Shown one piece after another: positions 16,520-25,185 of a DNA stretch of 51,742 nt. The notes below the pieces were generated by a model, which made no database searches, was not told where the DNA came from, and worked only from the letters and a program-made list of their open reading frames with translations. Source of the stretch: SZUA-584 sp964607965 (lineage in GTDB: Bacteria; Bacillota; Clostridia; Christensenellales; SZUA-584); the NCBI GenBank assembly GCA_964607965.1, contig CAZSMH010000002.1, positions 1-51,742 of the forward strand, read 5' to 3'. The stretch's first letter is position 1, and each line of letters opens with the position of its first letter. Made by a program: the position numbers and the translations under genes.

Positions 16520-19500
16520 ATGACACAGGTAAGACGCATATTTGTGGAAAAAAAAGACGGATTTGACGTTGCGGCGAAACGAGCTCTCGCAGACTTTCGG
16601 TCTATATTGGGAAAAACGGAGCTTAAGGGTGTTCGAATGCTTATCCGTTATGACATAGAGGGGCTTGATGATATAAGTTTTCAATCCGTTTTAGGAACCG
16701 TGTTTTCGGAACCGGCAGTTGACATTGTTCACTTTGATAATGTTGAAACAGAAGAAAGCGACATTGTTTTTGCGGTAGAGTTTCTGCCCGGCCAGTACGA
16801 CCAGCGCGCAGACAGCGCAGCCCAATGTACCGAGCTGGCCGTGCGCTGCGCAAGGCCTATTGTAAAATGCGCAAATGTATACGTGTTAAGCGGTATCAGC
16901 CCCGCCGATGCTTTGGATATAAAAAATTACGTCATAAACCCGGTAGACTCGCGGGAAGCTTCACCTAAGCTGCCAAACACGCTGTATGAAGTGCTGTCTG
17001 AACCTGTGGATGTGCCTGTAATCAACGGCTTTTGTACGCTTAATGAAAACGGCTTAAAAGATGTAATAAACAGCTATGCGCTTGCTATGAGTTATGAGGA
17101 TATTAAATTTGTACAGGCTTATTATCGTGATGACGAGCAGAGGGACCCCACGCTTGCGGAAATCCGGGTTATAGATACATACTGGTCTGACCATTGCCGC
17201 CATACTACATTTTTAACTAAGCTGTCTTCCGTTACGTTTGACGAAACTGCCCAAAACGTAAAAGCGGTATACGGGGAATATATAAAAGCAAGAGAAAAAA
17301 CAGGCAGTAAAAAAGATATCTGTTTTATGGATATTGCCACACTTTATGCTAAGGAAGCTAAGCAAAAAGGCTTGATGAAGGATTTTGACGAATCCGACGA
17401 AATAAACGCATGTTCAATCCGGCAGAAAATAACCGTTGACGGCAAACAGCGCGATTATCTTATTATGTTTAAAAACGAAACGCACAACCACCCTACAGAA
17501 ATTGAGCCTTTCGGCGGTGCGGCTACTTGTCTTGGCGGCGCTATACGTGATCCTCTCTCGGGCAGGAGTTATGTTTATCATGCTATGCGAGTTACCGGAA
17601 GCGGAGACCCGCGCGAGGCGATAGCAGACACCATGCCGGGCAAGCTGCCTCAGCGGAAAATATGCAGAGACGCGGCTGCGGGATATTCGTCTTACGGTAA
17701 CCAGATTGGGCTTGCCACCGGGCTTGTGGATGAGATCTATCACCCGGGTTATAAGGCGAAACGTATGGAGATAGGCGCGGTTGTAGGCGCTGCGCCGGCT
17801 GAAAATGTGGTGAGAGAAAAACCGCAGCCGGGAGATTTGATACTTCTGCTCGGCGGCGCAACCGGCAGGGACGGCTGCGGCGGCGCAACCGGCTCGTCCA
17901 AAGCGCATGATAAGCAGTCTATTGATACTTGCGGAGCAGAGGTGCAAAAGGGAGATCCTTTAACTGAACGTAAACTTCAGCGTCTTTTCAGAAACAGTGA
18001 TTTTTCAAGGCGCGTAAAACGCTGCAACGATTTCGGCGCAGGAGGCGTCTGTGTTGCGATTGGCGAACTTGCGGACGGGGTTTGCGTTAATCTTGATATG
18101 GTACGCAAAAAATACGAAGGGCTCTCTGGCATAGAGCTTGCAATATCCGAAAGCCAGGAGAGAATGGCGGTTGTTATTGATCCTAAGGACCTGGACGCAG
18201 TATTATGCCTTGCGGCAAAAGAAAACCTTCATGCGGCGCAGGTTGCAAAAGTAACCGACTGCGGACGAATGGAACTTATATGGAGGGGGAACCCTATTGT
18301 ATCAATAAAACGCGAATTTTTAAATACAAACGGTGCAACATCCGCGGCCAGCGCACACGTATCCGGGCTTGAATATTTTGGGTTGTTTGAAGAGCCGTTT
18401 TCGGGGAGCCTTTCGGACAGGCTTTGCGCAATGTTTGCCGATCTTAATATATGCTCTAAAAAAGGGCTTATTGAGATGTTTGATTCAACAATAGGCGCGT
18501 CTTCTGTGAATATGCCTCTTGGCGGGAGAAATCAGCTTACTCCAATACAGGCAATGGCCGCAAAAATAGCGGCGGACGGCGACTGTGATGATGCCAGTCT
18601 TTTTTCGTACGGATTTGACCCGTATATGATGGAAAAGAATCCGTTTATAGGCGCAGTTTACTCGGTGGTGCTGTCTCTGGCAAAACTGACCGCATCTGGC
18701 GGAGACATAAGCAGGGCATGGCTTACTCTGCAGGAGTATTTTGAGCGGATGACAGACGAAAAAAGCTGGGGAAAACCTCTTGCGGCGCTGCTTGGCGCAT
18801 GGTGGGCGCAGCGCAGCTTGAAAACGCCCGCAATAGGCGGAAAAGACTCTATGTCAGGCACGTTTGAAGATATACATGTGCCGCCCACTCTTGTCTCGTT
18901 CGCGCTGTGTACACAAAAAGCAGCCGGCATAATATCTCCCGAGTTCAAAAAAGAAGGAAGCGGTATATACCGGCTGTGCATAAAGCGTGATGAAAACGGC
19001 ATGCCGTGTTTTGGGAGCATAAAAGAACAATATGCCAAAGTGCTTGAGGGCATAGGCAACGGCAGTATAATTTCTGCCTGCGCAGTGGAACGCGGAGGCG
19101 TACTTGCGGCCATAGCGAAAATGGCTCTCGGCAACGAAATAGGTGCAATAATTGACAAGGGCGAACTTGATGAAATGTCACGCAAAGCATACGGTGATAT
19201 TATAGTTGAGGGTAACAATCTTGATTTCGAGCGTATAGGCACAACAGGCGGTGATTCGATTGAATTTGGCGGCGAATCTGTATCTCTTGCGAAACTGCGC
19301 GAAGTATATGAAGGCACATTATCGGGTGTCTATTCGTTGCATGCCAAATCGGAAGGCAGCGCGCCGGATAAGCTATTTTATGCTAAAAATATAAGTGTTT
19401 ATTCGGGCAAAAAAGCGAAACCGCGGATATTAATACCGGTGTTTCCCGGCACTAACTGCGAATACGATTCTGCAAATGCCTTTAAACGCGCCGGTGGTAT

Positions 19501-20209
19501 TACCGAAACCTTTGTAATAAGAAATTTAAGCGCAAAGGATATCGAGTACAGCGTGTCAGAACTATCAATGCTTATCAATAACAGCCAGATACTGTTCTTC
19601 CCGGGCGGCTTTTCGGGAGGTGACGAACCGGACGGCTCAGGCAAGTTTATTGCGGCGCTAATACGTGAGCCCCGCGTTGCGGATGCTGTGCATAATCTGC
19701 TTTACAGGGACGGGCTGATACTCGGCATATGCAACGGATTTCAGGCGCTGATAAAGCTAGGGCTTGTGCCGTACGGCGAAATACGCGATATGCGTCCGGA
19801 TAGTCCTACTCTGACATTTAATCATATAGGGCGTCACGTATCCAAAACGGTGCGGACGCGCATATCGTCAAGCGCGTCGCCATGGTTTTACTTGTGCAGT
19901 TTGGGGGATATTCACACAGTGGCAGTATCGCACGGCGAAGGGCGCTTTTCAGCAACAACTGATGAAGCACAGTCACTTCTCGACAAAGGCCAGATTGCTA
20001 CCCAGTATGTTGACGAAGCGGGCATTCCGACAATGGGGAAAGGCAACCCTAACGGTTCTTTATTTGCCGTAGAAGGACTGTTTTCACCCGACGGGCGGAT
20101 ATTAGGAAAAATGGCTCATTCCGAAAGGTACACTTCAAATACTTTGAAAAACGTGCCGGGAGAAAAGAATCAGCGAATTTTTGAGAGCGGAGTAAATTAT
20201 TTTCTGTAA
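16520..20209 (+). CDS. purL: Phosphoribosylformylglycinamidine synthase, single-chain (PurL-PurQ fusion)
   Basis: Fourth step of purine synthesis: converts FGAR plus glutamine and ATP to FGAM. At 1229 residues it is the large one-chain form found in Clostridia. The synthetase part shows WSDHCRHTTF (about residues 224-233), FKNETHNHPTEIEPFGGAATC, and GGATGRDGCGGATGSSKAHD; the C-terminal class I glutaminase domain shows FPGTNCEYD, the oxyanion region FPGGFSGGDEPDGSG, the nucleophile cysteine in LGICNGFQAL, and the His-Glu in SHGEGRF. GGAG lies 7 bases before ATG. It stands alone between promoter and terminator; the rest of the pur operon is not in the window apart from purA. Confidence 0.96.
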   Translation: MTQVRRIFVEKKDGFDVAAKRALADFRSILGKTELKGVRMLIRYDIEGLDDISFQSVLGTVFSEPAVDIVHFDNVETEESDIVFAVEFLPGQYDQRADSAAQCTELAVRCARPIVKCANVYVLSGISPADALDIKNYVINPVDSREASPKLPNTLYEVLSEPVDVPVINGFCTLNENGLKDVINSYALAMSYEDIKFVQAYYRDDEQRDPTLAEIRVIDTYWSDHCRHTTFLTKLSSVTFDETAQNVKAVYGEYIKAREKTGSKKDICFMDIATLYAKEAKQKGLMKDFDESDEINACSIRQKITVDGKQRDYLIMFKNETHNHPTEIEPFGGAATCLGGAIRDPLSGRSYVYHAMRVTGSGDPREAIADTMPGKLPQRKICRDAAAGYSSYGNQIGLATGLVDEIYHPGYKAKRMEIGAVVGAAPAENVVREKPQPGDLILLLGGATGRDGCGGATGSSKAHDKQSIDTCGAEVQKGDPLTERKLQRLFRNSDFSRRVKRCNDFGAGGVCVAIGELADGVCVNLDMVRKKYEGLSGIELAISESQERMAVVIDPKDLDAVLCLAAKENLHAAQVAKVTDCGRMELIWRGNPIVSIKREFLNTNGATSAASAHVSGLEYFGLFEEPFSGSLSDRLCAMFADLNICSKKGLIEMFDSTIGASSVNMPLGGRNQLTPIQAMAAKIAADGDCDDASLFSYGFDPYMMEKNPFIGAVYSVVLSLAKLTASGGDISRAWLTLQEYFERMTDEKSWGKPLAALLGAWWAQRSLKTPAIGGKDSMSGTFEDIHVPPTLVSFALCTQKAAGIISPEFKKEGSGIYRLCIKRDENGMPCFGSIKEQYAKVLEGIGNGSIISACAVERGGVLAAIAKMALGNEIGAIIDKGELDEMSRKAYGDIIVEGNNLDFERIGTTGGDSIEFGGESVSLAKLREVYEGTLSGVYSLHAKSEGSAPDKLFYAKNISVYSGKKAKPRILIPVFPGTNCEYDSANAFKRAGGITETFVIRNLSAKDIEYSVSELSMLINNSQILFFPGGFSGGDEPDGSGKFIAALIREPRVADAVHNLLYRDGLILGICNGFQALIKLGLVPYGEIRDMRPDSPTLTFNHIGRHVSKTVRTRISSSASPWFYLCSLGDIHTVAVSHGEGRFSATTDEAQSLLDKGQIATQYVDEAGIPTMGKGNPNGSLFAVEGLFSPDGRILGKMAHSERYTSNTLKNVPGEKNQRIFESGVNYFL

Positions 20210-20236
20210 GCGTTCTTGGTTTCTCATAATATGAAT

Positions 20237-20259
20237 AAAGGCAGGTTTCCCTGCCTTTT
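20237..20259. terminator. Bidirectional terminator between purL and hpf
   Basis: A perfect 9-bp stem (AAAGGCAGG / CCTGCCTTT) with a TTTC loop, flanked by A and T runs, so it can act on both the purL and the hpf transcripts. Confidence 0.9.
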
Positions 20260-20262
20260 AGT

Positions 20263-20787
20263 TCAATCCGCGTCCGGTTCAATAAGCCCTAAATCGCCGT
20301 CGTGGCGCTGATAAAGCACGTTTATCTCATTTGTTTTTGCGTTTCGGAATACAAAAAACTGATGACCTAAAAGTTCCATCTGCATTTTTGCTTCCTCTAT
20401 ATCCATAGGCTTTACAACAAAACGCTTCGTACGGACAATTGCCGGCATTTTTTCAGCAGTATCGTAAATATCGTCTTCTTTAGTGAACGCGCCATCGCGC
20501 AGCCGTCTCTTCAGTGCAGTACGGTGTTTGTGTATTTGCTTTTCAAGCTTTTTTATTACTCCGTCCACCGATGCATACATATCTCCGGTAGATTCTTCCC
20601 CGCGAAGCACAATTCCGTCAAACGGAATCGTAACCTCCACAATATGCCTTGATTTTTGGATAGACATAGTAATCTGCGCTTCAGTATCTTCGTCGAAATA
20701 CCTCTTTAGTTTGGATACTTTTTTTGTTACCAGGTCTTTTAAGTAATCAGAGACCTCCATCCCTTTTCCCGAAATTGTAACGCGCAT
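20263..20787 (-). CDS. hpf: Ribosome hibernation-promoting factor, long form
   Basis: Binds the 30S subunit and, through its C-terminal domain, dimerises 70S ribosomes into inactive 100S particles in slow growth. The 174-residue protein has the N-terminal S30AE domain (MRVTISGKGMEVSDYLKDLV to KHRTALKRRL, about residues 1-108), a linker, and the long-form C-terminal dimerisation domain (VVKPMDIEEAKMQMELLGHQFFVF, about 125-165). Length is typical of Firmicutes. GAGGAGG lies 8 bases before ATG. It is separated from the upstream SRP RNA gene by about 170 bases. Confidence 0.96.
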   Translation of the reverse strand: MRVTISGKGMEVSDYLKDLVTKKVSKLKRYFDEDTEAQITMSIQKSRHIVEVTIPFDGIVLRGEESTGDMYASVDGVIKKLEKQIHKHRTALKRRLRDGAFTKEDDIYDTAEKMPAIVRTKRFVVKPMDIEEAKMQMELLGHQFFVFRNAKTNEINVLYQRHDGDLGLIEPDAD

Positions 20788-20863
20788 ATTGTTTGCCTCC
20801 TCTCTGTGAATTATTGATTCCTGTCATAAAAGGCTGCGCTTATATATATATTTTACCTCCATT

Positions 20864-20892
20864 CGTATAATGGTAAACAATTGTCTTTGTAA
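20864..20892 (-). promoter_or_regulatory. Candidate promoter for hpf
   Basis: On the minus strand TTACAA and TATACG are spaced by 17 bp, about 75 bases before the hpf start. The -10 box is imperfect, and hpf genes often have stress-responsive promoters, so this is tentative. Confidence 0.4.
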
Positions 20893-20929
20893 CATTATTA
20901 TTCGCCCGTGCTGTCATTTTTTCCTGCTA

Positions 20930-20941
20930 TAAAAAAAGAGG
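20930..20941 (-). terminator. U-run at the 3' end of the SRP RNA gene
   Basis: On the minus strand the SRP RNA 3' end is followed within about 25 bases by CCTCTTTTTTTATAG. The U-tract would end transcription, but the upstream stem is supplied mainly by the RNA's own terminal helix. Confidence 0.4.
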
Positions 20942-20954
20942 TTATGCAGGTATA

Positions 20955-21230
20955 ATAATACCGTGCACCCGGTCTTCGACACAACATTACAAGAGGTTTT
21001 ACGGCAGGTTGCTCAGAACAGACTTATCCGAGGCACACGACCGCTTCCGCTTACTGCTGCTCCCGTCAGGGCCTGACAGGGTTCACGGCCGGCCGTTGCA
21101 CGGGGCCCATTCCTCAACGCCCCTTACCATCTCCATACCTTACAATACTATGCCTCAGACCGGGAATCAAACCCTGCTTTAGCGGATTGCAGGTTCAGGG
21201 CACCGCTAGCTCCCCGTCTGGCACGGTAAA
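20955..21230 (-). ncRNA. ffs: Signal recognition particle RNA (large bacterial type with Alu domain)
   Basis: On the minus strand the 5' part reads GCCGTGCCAGACGGGGAGC, then TAGCGGTGCCCTG and CTGCAATCCGCTA, the Alu-domain signatures of Bacillus/Clostridia SRP RNA. The Ffh-binding helix 8 reads TGTCAGGCCC-TGAC-GGGAGCAGCA, matching the conserved symmetric and asymmetric loops, and the 3' end GGTGCACGGT pairs with the 5' GCCGTGCC. Length is about 270 bases. The tetraloop at 21065-21068 is UGAC rather than GGAA. It lies 25 bases after the purA stop codon. Ends are estimated from the closing helix to within about 5 bases. Confidence 0.93.
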
Positions 21231-21253
21231 CTTTGTTTTTTAGTTTTGCGCGG

Positions 21254-22540
21254 CTATTTAAAAAACTGATGCCGCAGTATGCATTCGCTGCGCTCCGGTC
21301 CAACTCCGATCATCGAGACAGGAACACCGATTTCGCTTTCTATAAACTCTATATAGCGTTGTGCAGCTTTGGGCAGATCTTCAAACCGCCGTACCGATGA
21401 TATATCGCTGCTCCAACCGGTAAAATCTTTATAAACAGGCTTTGCCAAAGCAAGGCAGTCAAGCGAGGCGGGAAAATCTTTTGTTATTCTGCCGTCTATA
21501 TCATATGCCGTGCATACCCTTACGTTTTCAAAACCGCCAAGAGTGTCCATGCGCGATAATGCCATGGACGTAATACCGCCGGTACGCACCGCGAAACCGA
21601 CGATGACAAGATCAAGCCAGCCGCAACGGCGCGGACGGCCGGTGGTGGCGCCGTATTCATGTCCCTTTTTCCTTATTTTATCTCCTGTTTCATTTAACAG
21701 CTCGGTGACAAAAGGTCCTGTCCCAACACGTGTGGTATATGATTTAACTACGCCTACAACTTCTGTAAGCGCTGCCGGGGGGAGCCCTGTACCGATACTC
21801 ACACCGCCTGATGTCGGGTGAGAAGATGTAACATACGGGTATGTTCCGAAATCTATGTCAAGCAGCATTCCCTGCGCACCCTCAAAAAGCAGCTTTTTGT
21901 TCTGCCTGTAATAATCGTAACATACGGGAACAGTATCGCAGATATAAGGGCGGAGCCGGGCTGCATATTCTAAAAACATATCAAGCATAGGCTTAAACTC
22001 AAGCGGTTCTGTGTCGTATATTTTAGTCAATATTTCATTCTTCTTATCCAGCGCGGCTTTTAGTTTTTGCGGAAAGCTGTCTGATATCAAATCACACATT
22101 CTAAGCCCCGTGCGTGCTGCCTTATCAGTATAACATGGACCGATACCGCGCTTGGTTGTGCCTATCATTTGAGCTTCGTCGGCAATATCCTCATTAATAC
22201 TGTCAAGAAGTCTGTGATAAGGCATTACCATATGCGCTCTGTCTGAAATCTTAAGCGCAGTAAGGTTTATGCCCTGCTTTGAGAGCATATCTATCTCTTC
22301 AATAAGAGCGCCCGGGTCGATGACGACGCCGTTCCCTATTACGCAGAGTTTTCCTTCATAAAGGGAGCCCGCAGGTATAAGATGCAAAGTAAATTTTTGG
22401 CCGTCAACAATAATGGTATGGCCGGCATTGTTGCCGCCCTGGTAACGGATTACGATGTCGGCCTCGTGAGCGAGATAATCCACAAAACGTCCTTTGCCTT
22501 CATCACCCCATTGTGCCCCGAAAACAGATACTCCCGGCAT
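21254..22540 (-). CDS. purA: Adenylosuccinate synthetase
   Basis: Makes adenylosuccinate from IMP, aspartate and GTP, the first committed step to AMP. The protein shows VFGAQWGDEGKGRFVDYLA (P-loop-like start), the catalytic histidine block GGNNAGHTIIV, GTTKRGIGPCYTDKAAR, EGAQGMLLDIDFGTYP and GATTGRPRRCGWLD, and 428 residues, a normal length. An upstream ATG seven codons earlier lies before the ribosome-binding site; the ATG at 22540 is preferred because AGGAG lies six to seven bases before it. It has its own promoter downstream of prs, with a stable hairpin in the leader, and the SRP RNA follows it closely. Confidence 0.96.
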   Translation of the reverse strand: MPGVSVFGAQWGDEGKGRFVDYLAHEADIVIRYQGGNNAGHTIIVDGQKFTLHLIPAGSLYEGKLCVIGNGVVIDPGALIEEIDMLSKQGINLTALKISDRAHMVMPYHRLLDSINEDIADEAQMIGTTKRGIGPCYTDKAARTGLRMCDLISDSFPQKLKAALDKKNEILTKIYDTEPLEFKPMLDMFLEYAARLRPYICDTVPVCYDYYRQNKKLLFEGAQGMLLDIDFGTYPYVTSSHPTSGGVSIGTGLPPAALTEVVGVVKSYTTRVGTGPFVTELLNETGDKIRKKGHEYGATTGRPRRCGWLDLVIVGFAVRTGGITSMALSRMDTLGGFENVRVCTAYDIDGRITKDFPASLDCLALAKPVYKDFTGWSSDISSVRRFEDLPKAAQRYIEFIESEIGVPVSMIGVGPERSECILRHQFFK

Positions 22541-22570
22541 TTTAATCTCCTGTATTAACAAAGATTAGAA

Positions 22571-22596
22571 AAGCGGGGGTCTTATTGTCCCCGCTT
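22571..22596 (-). terminator. Hairpin in the purA leader (terminator or attenuator)
   Basis: An 8-bp stem (AAGCGGGG ... CCCCGCTT) which on the minus strand is followed by TTTTCTAATCTTT. It can end prs transcripts, yet it also lies just downstream of the purA promoter, so it could attenuate purA itself. Confidence 0.6.
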
Positions 22597-22608
22597 AAGT
22601 CCTAAGAC

Positions 22609-22637
22609 ATATTATCAGAAAAATGTTTGTGAGTCAA
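22609..22637 (-). promoter_or_regulatory. Sigma-A promoter for purA
   Basis: On the minus strand TTGACT (22632-22637) and TAATAT (22609-22614) are separated by 17 bp. The predicted start, near 22602, puts the hairpin at 22571-22596 at the very 5' end of the mRNA. Confidence 0.65.
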
Positions 22638-22729
22638 CTTGTACGGCAAAAACAAAATGTTAATAAAACAACAAAACACAGCAATTAACCGGCGCTAATA
22701 ATATCGCACAGGCAGTTAAGGCTGATATC

Positions 22730-23713
22730 TTATATATCTTCCACGACCTTTTTAGGCACTTTGGAAAACAGCGGGCTGACCGATTCTTTTTCGTGTATTC
22801 GCAGTACCGCTTCGGCAAACAGCGGAGCAACAGAAACGGTTACTATTTTTTTGCTTTTTGCAGCCCATGGGTTTTGTACGCTGTCTGTACCTATAACCAG
22901 TTCTATAGGGCTTTCTTCAATGGCTTTCAAGCCTTTTTCCCGCACGACTACGTGTGAAAGGCAGGCTATTATACGCTTCGCTCCGTGTTTTTTGAGAGTG
23001 TGCGCCATATCAATAAGCGTTCCGCCGGATACAGTAAAGTCGTCAACTATCATACAGTTTTTGCCTTCGACATCGCCTATTACTGTTAGCACGTGAGCCT
23101 GCTCATCATGTCCGTAACGCATCTTGTCTCCTATTGCTACAGGGATATGAAGATAATCAGCATATTTGCGTGCCATTTTAGCATATCCCGCGTCGGGGGA
23201 GACTACACAGATATTGTCCATTATATCAAGCCCTTTTACGTATTCGCATATAATGGGCAGCGAAAGCAGATGATCCACAGGCTTTTTAAAAAACCCCTGT
23301 ACCTGAGCGCTGTGCAGGTCCATAACCACAACCCTGTCCGCGCCGGAAAGCTCAATACTTTCTGCACAAACGCGGGCACGTATGGAAACGCGGGGTTCGT
23401 CTTTTTTGTCGCCCTTCGCATAACTGAAATAAGGTACAATAGCCGTTACCGAATTGGCGCTCGCGCGCTTTAGAGCGTCCATCCAAAACAGTATTTCTAC
23501 AAATTCATTGTTGGGATTCATACCAATAGGCTGAACTACGTAAACGTCCATATTACGGACGGTTTCTTTTATTCTTATAAAAATATTGCCGTCTGAAAAA
23601 GTGATTACCTCGGAATCTCCAAGATCGTTGCCAAGATATTTGCACATCCTTTTTGCGAAAGGTATACCTGACGATCCTGCAAATACTTTTATATCACTGT
23701 CAAACGAATTCAA
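22730..23713 (-). CDS. prs: Ribose-phosphate pyrophosphokinase, divergent type
   Basis: Makes PRPP from ribose 5-phosphate and ATP for purine, pyrimidine, NAD, histidine and tryptophan synthesis. The fold markers are present: ITFSDGNIFIRIKETVR, WMDALKRASANSVTAIVPYF, MDLHSAQVQGFF and VVSPDAGYAKMARKYADYL. Two segments depart from the common bacterial enzyme: the ATP-binding flexible loop reads YAKGDKKDEPR instead of YARQDRK, and the PRPP loop reads DDFTVSGGT instead of DDIIDTAGT. The key Asp-Asp and Thr are kept, so activity is likely. At 327 residues the length is close to normal. The TTG start has AGGGTG seven bases upstream. It follows the PHP gene by 61 bases. Confidence 0.88.
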   Translation of the reverse strand: MNSFDSDIKVFAGSSGIPFAKRMCKYLGNDLGDSEVITFSDGNIFIRIKETVRNMDVYVVQPIGMNPNNEFVEILFWMDALKRASANSVTAIVPYFSYAKGDKKDEPRVSIRARVCAESIELSGADRVVVMDLHSAQVQGFFKKPVDHLLSLPIICEYVKGLDIMDNICVVSPDAGYAKMARKYADYLHIPVAIGDKMRYGHDEQAHVLTVIGDVEGKNCMIVDDFTVSGGTLIDMAHTLKKHGAKRIIACLSHVVVREKGLKAIEESPIELVIGTDSVQNPWAAKSKKIVTVSVAPLFAEAVLRIHEKESVSPLFSKVPKKVVEDI

Positions 23714-23774
23714 TTTATTTCACCCTGCCTTTAATTCTTATCCGCGCATATTGTAGCACTGTTACGCGATACAA

Positions 23775-24614
23775 TCAATATCCGGCGCAATTAAAATTCT
23801 GCATATGTATAATAAGCGCGTTAAAACTTTTCTGCAAAAACAATCCGCCCCGTATCTCGCAGCCGATTTCAACAGGCGTTAGGCTCCCGTGATAATCGCT
23901 TCCGCTTGTTACATACAAACAATTTCGCCGCGCTGTGTATTCAAATTCTGCGCATTGACTATCAGAGTGAACCGGATGGTATGCTTCTATTCCCCAGAAT
24001 CCGAGATCATTTAATGTCGGCTCAAGGGAGTCTAATATACCGGCGCTGAGCAGACCCGGGTGCGCGAGTACGGGCAAGCCGTTTGCATTTAAAATAAGAG
24101 ATGCCGCCTGCTGCACGCTTATGCGCTGCCGGGAAACATAATAAGGCGTTTTATCCGATAAATACTTAGCAAAGGCTTCCTTTATATTTTTTGCATATCC
24201 TTTTTTTACAAGAGCCGCTGCCATATGCGGCCGCCCGATTACCATGCCATGGCATTCGGCTTCAACATCCGCCGGCTCTATCATTATGCCTGCACGCGAA
24301 AGCCTGTCAATCATAGCGTAAATACGCACACGCCGCGCGTTAGCAGCGTTATCAATATGCTTATGTAATTCTTTATTATCAATGTCGATGCCTAATCCCA
24401 AAACGTGCACTTCTCCGTTGTGCTGTGCTGAAATCTCTATTCCCGGTATTATACAGATATCGGACGAATGGAGATGTTCATTTAACGCCCTGCATTCGTC
24501 ATGGTCGGTAATAGCAATGGCGTCAAGCCCTGCCAGCATAGCTTTCTGTACCACATGTTTCGGTGTTAAATCGCCGTCAGAAAATGTGGTATGCACGTGC
24601 AAGTCCATTCTCAT
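23775..24614 (-). CDS. PHP-domain phosphoesterase (RNase AM / nucleoside bisphosphatase type)
   Basis: A metal-dependent phosphoesterase of the PHP family. All four motifs are visible: DLHVHTTFSDGD (metal ligands His, His, Asp), AITDHDE, GIEISAQ, and VLAHPGLL, with the final SGSDYHG. Length of 279 residues and the insertion between motifs match the YciV/TrpH group, whose members remove 5'-nucleotides from short RNAs or dephosphorylate 3',5'-nucleoside bisphosphates. AGGAAG precedes the ATG. It is in a tight run with a GNAT gene (31-base gap) and prs, consistent with nucleotide turnover, but substrate is inferred from family only. Confidence 0.87.
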   Translation of the reverse strand: MRMDLHVHTTFSDGDLTPKHVVQKAMLAGLDAIAITDHDECRALNEHLHSSDICIIPGIEISAQHNGEVHVLGLGIDIDNKELHKHIDNAANARRVRIYAMIDRLSRAGIMIEPADVEAECHGMVIGRPHMAAALVKKGYAKNIKEAFAKYLSDKTPYYVSRQRISVQQAASLILNANGLPVLAHPGLLSAGILDSLEPTLNDLGFWGIEAYHPVHSDSQCAEFEYTARRNCLYVTSGSDYHGSLTPVEIGCEIRGGLFLQKSFNALIIHMQNFNCAGY

Positions 24615-24645
24615 TAATGCGCTTCCTTATGCCAATAATTACTTA

Positions 24646-25116
24646 TTACTGTTTATCACATCCGCAGCAATCTGAAGGGTATATAACCTCGTCCTTCGTA
24701 ACTTTCATTGCCATATGTGGAATACCTGCTTCAATATACTCATTGCCGAAATCTCTAAAACCGAATTTTTTGTACAAGGGCATTATATATGTTTGCGCGC
24801 TTATCTTTAAGCTGGATGCACCAGAAGAAAAAGCCTTATAAAGCAAAAGCCGAAGCGCAAGATCGCCAAGCTTTTTGCCGCGAAAGCGTTTTAGCACCGC
24901 AAGACGCCCTATACGAAAGTCCGTGCCGTCGTGCCATATACGTCCTGTTGCTGCAGGCTGTTCATCAAAATATACAACAAGATGAAGCGCCTGTTCGTCA
25001 AAACCGTCAAATTCCAGATTTTCCGGACAATTTTGTTCTTCGATAAACACTTCGCGGCGAATGGCGAAAGGCTCGCTCAAATCCTGATTGCCGGGTATAA
25101 AAACGCTTGTAATCAT
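24646..25116 (-). CDS. GNAT family N-acetyltransferase
   Basis: A 156-residue GNAT acyltransferase using acetyl-CoA. The core runs from FAIRREVFIEEQNCPENLEFDG through LHLVVYFDEQPAATGRIW to the CoA pyrophosphate loop FRGKKLGDLALRLLL (about residues 78-92), and YKKFGFRDFGNEYIEAGIPH, matching the ElaA/YjcF-like subgroup. The C terminus ends with an unusual cysteine cluster, SDCCGCDKQ. GGAG lies six bases before ATG. The acceptor substrate is unknown. It is positioned between the PBP lipoprotein and the PHP gene and is likely in the same transcript. Confidence 0.85.
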   Translation of the reverse strand: MITSVFIPGNQDLSEPFAIRREVFIEEQNCPENLEFDGFDEQALHLVVYFDEQPAATGRIWHDGTDFRIGRLAVLKRFRGKKLGDLALRLLLYKAFSSGASSLKISAQTYIMPLYKKFGFRDFGNEYIEAGIPHMAMKVTKDEVIYPSDCCGCDKQ

Positions 25117-25185
25117 TTATAACTCCAATTGATTTATATTTAATATACCATACTTTATCTGCCAACGCATTTAGAAAAAACTTTA

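Noticed and set aside
21000..21230. tRNA-like segment (GGGAATCAAACCCTG)
   Set aside because: It is part of the SRP RNA Alu domain and lacks an acceptor stem and anticodon arm.
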